From an uncultured Ruminococcus sp. (lineage in GTDB: Bacteria > Bacillota > Clostridia > Oscillospirales > Ruminococcaceae), in the NCBI RefSeq assembly GCF_902762735.1, contig NZ_CACWPP010000013.1, positions 1 through 59,387 on the forward strand: a DNA stretch of 59,387 nt, read 5' to 3'. Positions within the stretch are counted from its first letter, which is position 1. The number at the start of each line of letters is the position of its first letter. The notes below the pieces were generated by a model. It was not told where the DNA came from and searched no databases. It saw only the letters and a list, made by a program, of their open reading frames with translations. The position numbers and the translations under genes were made by a program. Shown here piece after piece: positions 8,589-15,878 of the stretch.

Positions 8589-8617
8589 ATTATAACACAT
8601 TTTTTAAGAAATGTAAA
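8589..8617 (-). promoter_or_regulatory. promoter of the LytTR regulator
   Basis: On the minus strand, TTTACA (8612-8617), 17 nt and TATAAT (8589-8594). Confidence 0.6.
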
Positions 8618-8665
8618 GACGTTGCAGAAAAATGATAGTATTCTTTATTTGGTCTTAAAAAGTAT

Positions 8666-8764
8666 CTCCCAATTTTGATGTGTATTGCTGATGATACAAA
8701 ATGGCTGTTCTTTCGTATTGTTCCCCCGCCTTCGGAGGGGGAACAATACACAGCCAAATTGGGA
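8666..8764. repeat. palindromic element type A, copy A1 (with central hairpin)
   Basis: The ends are inverted repeats: CCCAATTTTGATGTGTATTG on the left, and on the right the reverse complement of a CCCAATTTGGTTGTGTATTG-like end (one base differs in this copy). The centre is a GC-rich hairpin, TTGTTCCCCC/GGGGGAACAA. It is nearly identical to A2 at 31052-31151. B1 follows 8 bp later. No coding capacity; MITE-like. Confidence 0.85.
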
Positions 8765-8772
8765 TAAAAGTA

Positions 8773-8899
8773 TATGACTATCCCTTTAGCACATCAACTA
8801 AAAATGAGGTAAACAAAAGGATAATTGAGCGCCATACGCCAAGAACCTTAAGTTCTGTATAGCCGCTGTTTTTGTGGTGTGTCAGCGGGATAACCACAT
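8773..8899. repeat. palindromic element type B, copy B1 (central hairpin absent)
   Basis: The left end is ACTATCCCTTTAGCACATCA; the right end is the reverse complement of GTTATCCCGCTGACACACCA. The body matches the reverse complement of B5 (41937-42099) almost base for base, except that the whole GC-rich hairpin of B5 is missing and replaced by about 3 bases. Confidence 0.85.
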
Positions 8900-8996
8900 A
8901 AAAGTATAACTGTTGACAGCATAAAAATGCAGACGGGCGAAAAGCGCTTCGCAGAAAAAAATAAATGCAAAAATCAGCAGATCGTGTTATTATAAT

Positions 8997-9660
8997 ATCA
9001 CAGCAAGGACAACGGACAAAACAAAGCGAAAGATGCTGATGCGAGTTCGGGCTTGCTAAAAGGACCGGAAAGGAGCGTAAACGCTGTATCGGGTCGGGGA
9101 AGCTCTCCTGTGGGAGAGAAGCCTATATGGCTGACCCGATCGTTACGGAATGCACTTATCCATTAATTTTTGTAGTCCTGTGTGAAACTGCACAGCACAC
9201 CTGTTCTATGGTCCTGACAGACGGTGTGAGGGCGCAGGGGATCACGGCGTGCCGACGCTGAAAAAAAGGATGAGATCCATGCGAAACGGGCATGGTCAAG
9301 GTAAATGGGCGCAGATGAAAGCGAGCGACGGGAAACTCGTGCGGATTCTTGCGAGAGTACAGAGAACATGCGGCAACGGCATGCCGTCGTCATAGCAGCT
9401 GATCGACGCTAAGGCGCTTGTGGCTCTTATTTCTCCCGCCATGGAGGGATTCCTTGTGACTTGGGAAGACGTTCCGAATAAAGTCACGAACAGCTATACC
9501 TGAGAATTATTTGATAAGAATTTCATGCATAGTAAAAATTACCTTGTATCCCGGACACGGCTGACACCGATCGAACGGCGATGAATGTCGGCTGTGTTGA
9601 CCGCTTAAAGACAGTCACAGCAAAAAAAGAGATTTACTGTATTATGAAGCTGTCTTGTAA
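8997..9660 (+). ncRNA. candidate large structured RNA upstream of the Ro60-like gene
   Basis: This stretch has no plausible gene but many plus-strand hairpins: 9002-9007/9052-9057; 9074-9078/9081-9085; a three-way junction closed by ATCGGGTC (9088-9095)/GACCCGAT (9133-9140), enclosing CTCTCC-TGTG-GGAGAG (9103-9118) and AGCC/GGCT (9120-9132); CCATGC/GCATGG (9277-9295); CATGC/GCATG (9367-9383); GTGACTT/AAGTCAC (9456-9487) with an inner GGAA/TTCC; and an 11-bp stem 9555-9565/9587-9597. Several loops are purine-rich (GAAA, GGAAAC), favouring the plus strand. A TATAAT at 8991-8996 is the best promoter candidate, with a poor -35. No internal terminator is visible, so it may be a free RNA or a long leader. 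Bacterial Ro orthologues are often encoded next to Y RNAs, which is the main reason for the proposal. Confidence 0.5.
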
Positions 9661-9676
9661 AAAGCGGAACTGTCTT

Positions 9677-9700
9677 TGCCGAAAGGAGAGCCTTTCGGCA
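9677..9700 (+). ncRNA. strong leader hairpin 1 before the Ro60-like gene
   Basis: TGCCGAAAGG-AGAG-CCTTTCGGCA is a perfect 10-bp stem with a purine tetraloop. It is not followed by a T-run, so it is not a terminator. Confidence 0.6.
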
Positions 9701-9722
9701 GAGCAGATGCTTCTGTAAGATG

Positions 9723-9773
9723 CGGGGCTTGTGCGGTGTGCCCGAAATAGTCAGACACACCGCATCAGCCCCG
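9723..9773 (+). ncRNA. long stem-loop directly upstream of the Ro60-like gene
   Basis: CGGGGCT (9723-9729) pairs with AGCCCCG (9767-9773), and TGCGGTGTG (9732-9740) pairs with CACACCGCA (9756-9764), separated by a 2-nt by 2-nt internal loop and closed by a 15-nt loop. A 16-bp stem with an internal bulge is reminiscent of Ro-binding Y RNA stems. Its place 38 nt before the ATG also fits autoregulation. Confidence 0.55.
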
Positions 9774-9810
9774 ATGTGAGTCGGTCAACAGAAGGAGGGT
9801 GAAAAGAACA

Positions 9811-11295
9811 ATGTTAGAACTGCTTAAAAAGCAGGCAAACCAAACCTTCACGTTAAATGGCGCAGTGACGAACCTGAGTTCGCTGAATGACTGTCTTGAC
9901 CTGTTTTACATAGCAGGCGCATCACGCAATTGCACCGAAGAAGCTGTGGAAAATGCGGTCATAAGAGCCTACGTTGAGAACAGTGAGCTTGCGCTGAGGA
10001 CTATCTTTTTTGCGAGAGATGTTCGCGGCGGCATGGGAGAGCGCAGGTTTTTCAGGCTGGCAGTGAAAGCGCTGGCAAAACATGACCCTGAGCAGGTATG
10101 CAGACTTGTTCCGCTGATAGCCGAGTATGGCAGGTACGATGACATGCTGGCACTGCTGAGAACAGAGTGCTGCGGCAGTGTGGTGGCTGAGGTCGCTGAA
10201 CAGCTGGCGGCTGATGAGGCTGCGATGTCGTCAGGCAGACCTGTCTCACTGCTGGCGAAGTGGCTGCCGTCAGCGAATGCATCGGCTGAGATGACACGCA
10301 GAAACGGCAGGTATCTGGCGCGGAAGCTGGGGCTGACGGAAGCTGTATACCGCAAAAAGCTCACGGCGCTGAGAAAGCATATAGGCATTATCGAGGACAA
10401 ACTCAGGACGAGGGATTACACCTTCGACTACGAGAAACAGACCGCAGGCTCAATGCTGAAATACCGAAATGCTTTCATCACCAATGACAGAGAAAGATAC
10501 ATGATGTATCTGGAAGAGGTCAAAAACGGCAGCAAGAAGCTCCATACAGACGTGCTGTACCCGTATGAAATAGTCAGAAGATGCTTTGACAGCAGACTGC
10601 GGACTAATAAGTGCGACAGGAAGGCGCTTGACGTGACCTGGAGAAAACTGCCGATATACGGTGACGGCTGTGAAAATGCGCTGGCAGTGGTTGACGGCTC
10701 AGGCTCAATGACATGGAACGGCTTTGGAAAAGTCAGACCGCTGGATGTTGCGATCTCGCTGGGCATATACTTTGCAGAGCATAACAAGGGCGCTTTTGGC
10801 GGGCACTTTATCACTTTCTCAAGAAGACCGCGTCTTGTTGAGGTAAAGGGAAAGGACATATATGACAAGGTCAGGTATGTCTCACAGTACAACGAATGCG
10901 CAAACACCAACATTGAGGCGACTTTCCGCCTGCTGCTGAAAACGGCTGTTGAAAACGGTCTGAAGCAGCAGGATATGCCGCAAAAACTGTACATAATATC
11001 GGACATGGAATTCGATGTGTGCGCTGAGGGCGGCAACAGCAAGAGCATGTTCGATGCTATGAAGGCGCTTTATGCGAAGAACGGTTACAAGCTGCCCGAA
11101 ATAGTGTTCTGGAACGTGAATGCGCTGACGAGGAACGTCCCTGTAACGGTGAATGAGACGGGCTGTGCGCTGGTCTCGGGCTTTACGCCAAAGCTCTTCG
11201 ATATAGTGACCGGTTCGGACCTTGAGCCGATGAAGATTATGCTGAAAGCGGTAATGAACGAGCGCTATGACCCTGTGGGTGAAGCGGTTTGCTAA
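9811..11295 (+). CDS. Ro60-like protein (DUF2828/TROVE-type helical repeats plus vWA domain)
   Basis: The 494-aa protein has an N-terminal helical-repeat region with ARDVRGGMGERRFFRLAV and LLAKWLPSANASA, then a C-terminal von Willebrand A domain with MIDAS motif DGSGS (295-299) after LAVVD. The arrangement and motifs fit the DUF2828 family, a relative of the TROVE/Ro60 ring proteins that bind Y RNAs and misfolded RNAs; assignment to DUF2828 versus TROVE is from memory of family motifs. There is no signal peptide, so it is cytosolic. ATG 9811 is chosen (GGAGGG at 9793-9798); an in-frame GTG at 9799 abuts that ribosome binding site. A terminator follows, and the structured region upstream may be its RNA partner. 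Confidence 0.8.
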   Translation: MLELLKKQANQTFTLNGAVTNLSSLNDCLDLFYIAGASRNCTEEAVENAVIRAYVENSELALRTIFFARDVRGGMGERRFFRLAVKALAKHDPEQVCRLVPLIAEYGRYDDMLALLRTECCGSVVAEVAEQLAADEAAMSSGRPVSLLAKWLPSANASAEMTRRNGRYLARKLGLTEAVYRKKLTALRKHIGIIEDKLRTRDYTFDYEKQTAGSMLKYRNAFITNDRERYMMYLEEVKNGSKKLHTDVLYPYEIVRRCFDSRLRTNKCDRKALDVTWRKLPIYGDGCENALAVVDGSGSMTWNGFGKVRPLDVAISLGIYFAEHNKGAFGGHFITFSRRPRLVEVKGKDIYDKVRYVSQYNECANTNIEATFRLLLKTAVENGLKQQDMPQKLYIISDMEFDVCAEGGNSKSMFDAMKALYAKNGYKLPEIVFWNVNALTRNVPVTVNETGCALVSGFTPKLFDIVTGSDLEPMKIMLKAVMNERYDPVGEAVC

Positions 11296-11351
11296 AAATT
11301 AGGAGAAGAGCGGTATGCTCCCGCCGAAGAGGGGACAGCCGAACAACGAGA

Positions 11352-11385
11352 AAAGACCGTGCTTGCGAAAGCGCGGTCTTAATTT
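11352..11385 (+). terminator. terminator of the Ro60-like gene
   Basis: AAGACCGTGCT/AGCGCGGTCTT stem (one G-T/C-G variation) followed by AATTTAT, about 60 nt after the stop codon. Confidence 0.7.
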
Positions 11386-11459
11386 ATGTTATAAATATAA
11401 ACATCGGAGCGCAGACAGGCGCGTGACAGATCCGAATATAAAAAAATAATTGAGAAACC

Positions 11460-11488
11460 TTGACAAATTTTAAAACTTGTTATATAAT
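11460..11488 (+). promoter_or_regulatory. consensus promoter with no adjacent gene
   Basis: TTGACA (11460-11465), 17 nt and TATAAT (11483-11488) form a perfect sigma-A promoter. The next gene on this strand begins 590 nt later, so the product is either a long leader or an untranslated RNA. Confidence 0.6.
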
Positions 11489-11495
11489 TATCCAT

Positions 11496-12060
11496 ACAGA
11501 TGTAAGCACAAAAAGCTCTGCCAAAATATGAACATTGTTTTTCACTGTGTTTAAAAATAAGTATCGGGAGAACTGTTATAATATTAATCTTGGTGGAACT
11601 GCATAAAAAGTCAGCAGATGACTCTTGCAATTAACGCTTGAGGATAAAAAACCATGTAAAATTCTGGAAATTATTGTTGGGAAAATTACTGATGACTGTA
11701 AATGTTAAATAATTATTTCTGGTTTTGGTACGGCGTATATCGTCACATTCACAATATTATAAATCGTTAGAGGTTTTGCACAAACGAAAAGCCGAATTAA
11801 ACGATTTATAAACCGACAGATGTAAAAAATACTGTAAAATACTGGAAATTATAATGCAGAGAAAAACGGCTTTCAAAATATGAACATTATATGTGAACAT
11901 ATTTAAAGCATGATTTCGTGATATGATAAAATAAATGAAGTGTTGTTTTTGTTGCACAAAGAAGAAGCTGACGAAAACGATAATTAATCTGCATCAAGTA
12001 AAAAATGCTGTAAAAAAATGTAAATTGTAATTTTTCAGCAACAGATCAAATAAATCTAAT
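11496..12060. repeat. AT-rich gene-free region with degenerate direct repeats
   Basis: No gene was found here. CAAAATATGAACATT recurs at 11522 and 11874; GTAAAATTCTGGAAATTAT near 11656 resembles a stretch at about 11834. A module beginning TTGCACAAA and ending GTAAAAAATRCTGTAAAA recurs about 177 bp apart (11776 and 11953). A 12-bp inverted repeat TTATAAATCGTT/AACGATTTATAA lies at 11757-11811. The repeats are imperfect, as if decaying. Confidence 0.5.
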
Positions 12061-12078
12061 TTAGAAGGGAGTTAAATT

Positions 12079-12660
12079 ATGAATATTTATGATATATCTC
12101 AGGAAGTTTTTTCGTGCAGTGTTTTTCCAGGAGACCCTCAGCCCACACGAAAGGTGACGCAAAGTCTTAAAAAGGGGGATATTTGCAACCTGACCGAACT
12201 TGCGATGTGCGCACATAACGGAACTCATATTGATGCACCGTACCATTTTTTGGACAACGGCAAGACTGTTGACAGGGTGGCGCTGGAATCATTTGTAGGA
12301 CCCTGCTATGTGACGCATCACAGGGGCAATGTGTCCGAAAATGATGCGAAAACGATATTGGAAAAAGCGGGCAAGGGTCGCGAGCGCATTCTGATAGGCG
12401 GCGAATGTACGGTGACTGCTGAGGCGGCGAAAGTCTTTGCAGATGCGAAAATACGGCTTATCGGCAACGAAAGCCAGACAGTCGGTCCAATTAATGCCCC
12501 TCGTGAGGTCCACCTGATATTGCTGGGCGCAGAAGTCGTGCTTCTGGAGGGGATAAGGCTGGAAAATGTGCGCACAGGAAATTATTTCCTGAGTGCTGCA
12601 CCCTTAAATCTCGGCGGTGCAGACGGTTCGCCTTGCAGGGCTTATCTGATAAAAGAATAG
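12079..12660 (+). CDS. cyclase family protein (kynurenine formamidase-like)
   Basis: The 193-aa member of the cyclase family (PF04199) carries the HxGTHxDxPxH metal site, here HNGTHIDAPYHF (around residues 52-63), and an early FPGDP motif. Members are metal-dependent amide or lactone hydrolases such as kynurenine formamidase or isatin hydrolase; the substrate is not predictable here because no tryptophan catabolic genes are near. The protein is slightly shorter than typical (about 200-220 aa) but appears complete. GAAGGGAG lies 8 nt before the ATG. It is convergent with the methyltransferase gene. Confidence 0.85.
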   Translation: MNIYDISQEVFSCSVFPGDPQPTRKVTQSLKKGDICNLTELAMCAHNGTHIDAPYHFLDNGKTVDRVALESFVGPCYVTHHRGNVSENDAKTILEKAGKGRERILIGGECTVTAEAAKVFADAKIRLIGNESQTVGPINAPREVHLILLGAEVVLLEGIRLENVRTGNYFLSAAPLNLGGADGSPCRAYLIKE

Positions 12661-12711
12661 CGCTTGCACAATATATACACATCGGCAAACGCTAAATACA
12701 CTATATGTGGT

Positions 12712-13503
12712 TCATTTTTTGTTTTGCAGAATGATAATTTCAGCAGTGTGGAGTATCTCGAACTGCTCGGGGAGCGTCTGCATAAAGGCTGAATGCTCAG
12801 CTTCCCACTTTGAAAGCTCGCTTTCGCTCAGCGATGCACCAACACCGCGACAGGCTTTCATTCTGCCATGCCAGCTTTCTCGGGTGAACGGCACTCTGAG
12901 GTCGTAAAGTTCAGAGTCAGTCTCCTCAAAATACTGCAAGACCTCAGACGCAATAATTGAGTGATGTCTTGTCTCGCCTGCACCTGTCCAGTTGGGGCTG
13001 TATTTCAGGACTATCTCCTCGCTCTTTCCTGCGATCTCATCTTCAAACGGCAGCCACGCCATGTAGAGAATTACGAGCTTTCCGCCTCTTTTCAGCATGC
13101 GCGAGAGCTTTGGCGCTAATACCTTGTGGTCAAAATACCAGAAGCACTGACAGGCAGTCACAACATCAAAGGTGTTATCGCCAAACGAGATCTCCTCTGA
13201 TGGTGAAACTATATAATCAATGTTCATATCCTGCAATTTTGATAACCTTTTTGCCTGACTGATCTGTTCAGCGGAAATGTCTGCACCTGTCCATTCTGCG
13301 CCGTATTTATACATGTTTCTCGGGATAACTCCTGTGCCAGTACCGATGTCAAGTACTTTCTGCCCGCTGATACACAGCCCTCGCGATATTATCTTGTCAA
13401 AGAACTGCTGAGGGTAAATGTCGCGGTATTTTGCATATTCCTGTGAAGTCCTTCCCCAGTCGAACGGCTTGCCGCCGTTGATGTTTTTGTTTGTTATATT
13501 CAT
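12712..13503 (-). CDS. class I SAM-dependent methyltransferase
   Basis: The 263-aa enzyme has a methyltransferase domain with motif I VLDIGTGTGVIPRNM and the following acidic motif ADISAEQISQAKRL. The remainder (FDVVTACQCFWYFDHKVL) fits small-molecule methyltransferases related to UbiE/Methyltransf_11. The substrate is unknown. The start at 13503 is preferred because AAGGAG lies 9 nt upstream; the frame extends to 13533 without a ribosome binding site. It starts 4 nt after the HAD gene on the same strand, so they form an operon with the kinase-like gene. Confidence 0.88.
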   Translation of the reverse strand: MNITNKNINGGKPFDWGRTSQEYAKYRDIYPQQFFDKIISRGLCISGQKVLDIGTGTGVIPRNMYKYGAEWTGADISAEQISQAKRLSKLQDMNIDYIVSPSEEISFGDNTFDVVTACQCFWYFDHKVLAPKLSRMLKRGGKLVILYMAWLPFEDEIAGKSEEIVLKYSPNWTGAGETRHHSIIASEVLQYFEETDSELYDLRVPFTRESWHGRMKACRGVGASLSESELSKWEAEHSAFMQTLPEQFEILHTAEIIILQNKK

Positions 13504-13507
13504 TTTG

Positions 13508-14308
13508 TTATACTCCTTGACCGAAAAAACCAAATTTTTTCATGGCGTTGCAGATGCCGTCATTATCAACATCATCAGTCACATATTGCGCATATGGAAT
13601 GAGATCGGTGCCGTTTCCCATAGCAATACCTGTGCTGACAGCGCTGAACATTGGCAGATCGTTCAGGCTGTCGCCGATAGCGAAAGCGTTTTCGCGCGGG
13701 ATATTGTGGTAATTCAGCACCATTTCTATGCCTGTCGCCTTTGAACACGGCTTTGGAACGATCTCGGCAAAGCCCTCGCCGCGATGTATCCAGTAGAAAT
13801 CCTTTTCGAGCGTTTCTTTCAATATGTCTGTTTTTGTGTACTCATCATAGCATATGATAAATTTGTCAAAGGAGAAATCAGCATCTTCCGTACTTCTGTC
13901 AATGTTTTTGCCCTGTGCTTTGAAAGTGCTGCGAACGCTTTCTATCATTGGCAGAGTGCGTCGCGTAAAGTCGAAAAATACGCCATCTCTCCGTTCAAAC
14001 ATTGGTACGGCATCACATTCGCGGATCAGTGCAACTGTCGATTTGCACAGCTCTTTTTCGAGCGTCTTGTAGTATATCTCTTTGCCGTCACACACGACCA
14101 TCGTACCGCAGCCATAAACGAATCCGTTAAATCCGAGACTGACTATATTTTCGTTGACGTTGACTGCGGGACGACCTGTGTTAACATACAGCAGATTGCC
14201 TGCCGCACGCGCTTTTTCAAGGGCTTTTACCGTGCTTTCAGGGACTTTCGCGCCCTGTCTCTCGGGAATAAGAGTGCCGTCAATATCAAAAAACATTATT
14301 TTTTTCAT
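13508..14308 (-). CDS. HAD-superfamily hydrolase, Cof/type IIB
   Basis: This 266-aa Cof-type phosphatase has motif I FFDIDGTLIP with both catalytic Asp, motif II VNTGRP, and motifs III/IV in the C-terminal half (KATGIEMVLNYHNI and AIGDSLNDLPMF). These cytosolic enzymes dephosphorylate sugar phosphates or cofactors such as PLP or FMN; the specific substrate is not shown. AAGGATG precedes the ATG. It lies 17 nt downstream of the phosphotransferase-like gene and 4 nt upstream of the methyltransferase. Confidence 0.9.
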   Translation of the reverse strand: MKKIMFFDIDGTLIPERQGAKVPESTVKALEKARAAGNLLYVNTGRPAVNVNENIVSLGFNGFVYGCGTMVVCDGKEIYYKTLEKELCKSTVALIRECDAVPMFERRDGVFFDFTRRTLPMIESVRSTFKAQGKNIDRSTEDADFSFDKFIICYDEYTKTDILKETLEKDFYWIHRGEGFAEIVPKPCSKATGIEMVLNYHNIPRENAFAIGDSLNDLPMFSAVSTGIAMGNGTDLIPYAQYVTDDVDNDGICNAMKKFGFFGQGV

Positions 14309-14325
14309 TTTATCATCCTTACTAA

Positions 14326-15099
14326 TTAATGGAAAAGCTCATCGAGCAGCAGATAATATCTCAGTTTTTTGCTGTCCTTTTTTATGCCCAGCTCATCGAA
14401 CAGCCTGTCGGGGTCAACACCTTCATATCTGCCGTAAGTGCCGTCGGTATTGTGTTTCAGGCTTCGCCAGCAGAGCGCTATGTCGCGCCATTTGTCAGCT
14501 ATCCCCGCATCTCCTGTGTCGATAAATCCCGAAAGCTTTTCGCCCGTGAGAAAAATATTCGGCAGACAGAGATCGCCGTGACTGAACACAAGTTCATCTT
14601 CACATCGGTGGCATGAAAGGTAGTCAAGCAGTTCAGCAGGGGAGGAAAAGCCTTCTTCCAGCATAAATGGAGTAGTTTTCAGCGTTTCAGACCTGACTGC
14701 TATCTCGGCAAGCTCCACATCGGCTGTACGTTTTACGGGACAGCAGGAAATGTCTACCGACCATAAACGTTTAAGTGCATCTGCAAGCAGTGGTATTAAA
14801 ACTTCGGGCGAAGAAAGATAAGCCGCGTCACATGCCATTTTGCCCTGCATCTTTGTCATCAGCAGATAGCTCTTTCCCGCGAAAACGCAGTTATACAGCA
14901 CTTTTGGCACAGGCAGCAGCCCATCGAGCCATTTCAGCATTCTGATCTCATCACGGTAACAGTCAGCAGAAGAATGTATTTTCAGCACTATTCTGTCACT
15001 TTCATACACCTCACTGCCTGACATGCCTGTGTTGTTTTTATTAAGAGCCTGCCCGTTTATCATTGCAAGCAGTTCTTTTGGAAAATTATCCGTTCTCAT
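14326..15099 (-). CDS. APH(3')-like aminoglycoside phosphotransferase family protein
   Basis: The 257-aa kinase is of the APH family. SHGDLCLPNIFL is the Brenner motif with catalytic Asp, and SGFIDTGDAGIADKWRDIAL is the metal-binding Asp region; both closely resemble APH(3') enzymes. SDRIVLKIHS supplies the ATP Lys, and LLMTKMQGKMA the hinge. Known relatives phosphorylate kanamycin-type aminoglycosides or choline and sugars; whether this one confers resistance cannot be read from sequence. Start 15099 is chosen for the GAAAGGG ribosome binding site; an ATG at 15117 extends it by six residues. It is first gene of a three-gene operon. Confidence 0.82.
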   Translation of the reverse strand: MRTDNFPKELLAMINGQALNKNNTGMSGSEVYESDRIVLKIHSSADCYRDEIRMLKWLDGLLPVPKVLYNCVFAGKSYLLMTKMQGKMACDAAYLSSPEVLIPLLADALKRLWSVDISCCPVKRTADVELAEIAVRSETLKTTPFMLEEGFSSPAELLDYLSCHRCEDELVFSHGDLCLPNIFLTGEKLSGFIDTGDAGIADKWRDIALCWRSLKHNTDGTYGRYEGVDPDRLFDELGIKKDSKKLRYYLLLDELFH

Positions 15100-15364
15100 T
15101 TTTGCCCTTTCATACATATGTTAAACTTTTTTGACTTTTCTATATGATAGTATATCATATATTTTTGCCTATTTCAAGGGCTGTTGGGGTCTGTTTGGAC
15201 TGTTTTCGTGATGAATTGTTTATTTTGTCAATCGGTCAAATGAATTAACATCAGTTTATGTAAATTGATACAAAGTGTAAACTATACTGTTGACTTTTCC
15301 TATTTGTTGTGGTACTATAATCATAGTAAATAATATAACTAAAATCTGATCGGAGGAGTGCGGA

Positions 15365-15745
15365 ATGATGAATGTTGTTTTCAGAAGATGTTTGACAAGT
15401 TTTGCGGCTTTTGTATTTGCTGTCAGCCTTTCGGTTTCTGCATTTGCCGATGTTTTGATCCCTGAGGGCGACAGCAGTAACGTTCCTGAGTGTGTTACCA
15501 GTGAAGAACCTCGCCCCGTCGTTTCTGATGAGGTAGAAAGGCAGGTAAGTTTGCCTGTCTGGGGTGACGTGAATGGTGATAACGCTTTCAATGCAGCTGA
15601 TTTTGTGCTTGCTGCTGCTCATGTTAAAGGCATCAGGTCGCTTGAAAACCGCTTTGCCGCTGATGTGAGCGGTGATGGTGCTGTTAATGTCAAAGACCTT
15701 GTCATGCTTGCGGCGGCGTTAAAGGGCAATTATCCTTTCAGGTGA
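15365..15745 (+). CDS. small secreted dockerin protein
   Basis: The 126-aa protein has a signal peptide (FRRCLTSFAAFVFAVSLSVSAFA, cleavage near residue 29), a short Pro/Glu/Ser/Val linker, and a C-terminal type I dockerin. The two calcium-binding repeats are GDVNGDNAFNAADFVLAAAH and ADVSGDGAVNVKDLVMLAAA, each with the D-x-N/S-x-D pattern and the F-helix. There is no catalytic module; the whole mature protein is essentially linker plus dockerin. Such proteins would dock to a cohesin on a scaffoldin and could block or cap sites. GGAGGAG precedes the double ATG. It is flanked by its own terminator. Confidence 0.85.
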   Translation: MMNVVFRRCLTSFAAFVFAVSLSVSAFADVLIPEGDSSNVPECVTSEEPRPVVSDEVERQVSLPVWGDVNGDNAFNAADFVLAAAHVKGIRSLENRFAADVSGDGAVNVKDLVMLAAALKGNYPFR

Positions 15746-15764
15746 ACTTTTATTAAACAGCAAA

Positions 15765-15794
15765 TTAGTCCCCGGAATACCGGGGGCTTTTTTA
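15765..15794 (+). terminator. terminator of the dockerin gene
   Basis: GTCCCCGG/CCGGGGGC stem followed by TTTTTTATTT. Confidence 0.85.
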
Positions 15795-15835
15795 TTTGCG
15801 TATTTTTCGCAATTATTGACTGTTACCGATACAAC

Positions 15836-15878
15836 AAAAATTGCAGTCTGTGGTAATAACCGCAGACTGCATTTTTTT
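15836..15878 (-). terminator. terminator of the ABC export operon
   Basis: TGCAGTCTG/CAGACTGCA arms with A- and T-runs on both sides. On the minus strand it lies past the permease stop codon and can work in both directions. Confidence 0.8.

Noticed and set aside
9163-9487. Minus-strand open frames of 63-76 aa inside the hairpin-rich region
   Set aside because: No ribosome binding sites, odd composition and overlap with strong plus-strand stems; better explained as structured RNA.
8997-9660. RNase P RNA, tmRNA or SRP RNA as identity of the structured region
   Set aside because: Their conserved cores (for example the RNase P GAGGAAAGTCC block or a tmRNA T-arm end) were not found.
11315-11449. 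44-aa plus ORF with AGGAGA upstream after the Ro60-like gene
   Set aside because: It runs straight through the terminator hairpin and is highly basic with no recognisable features; probably chance.
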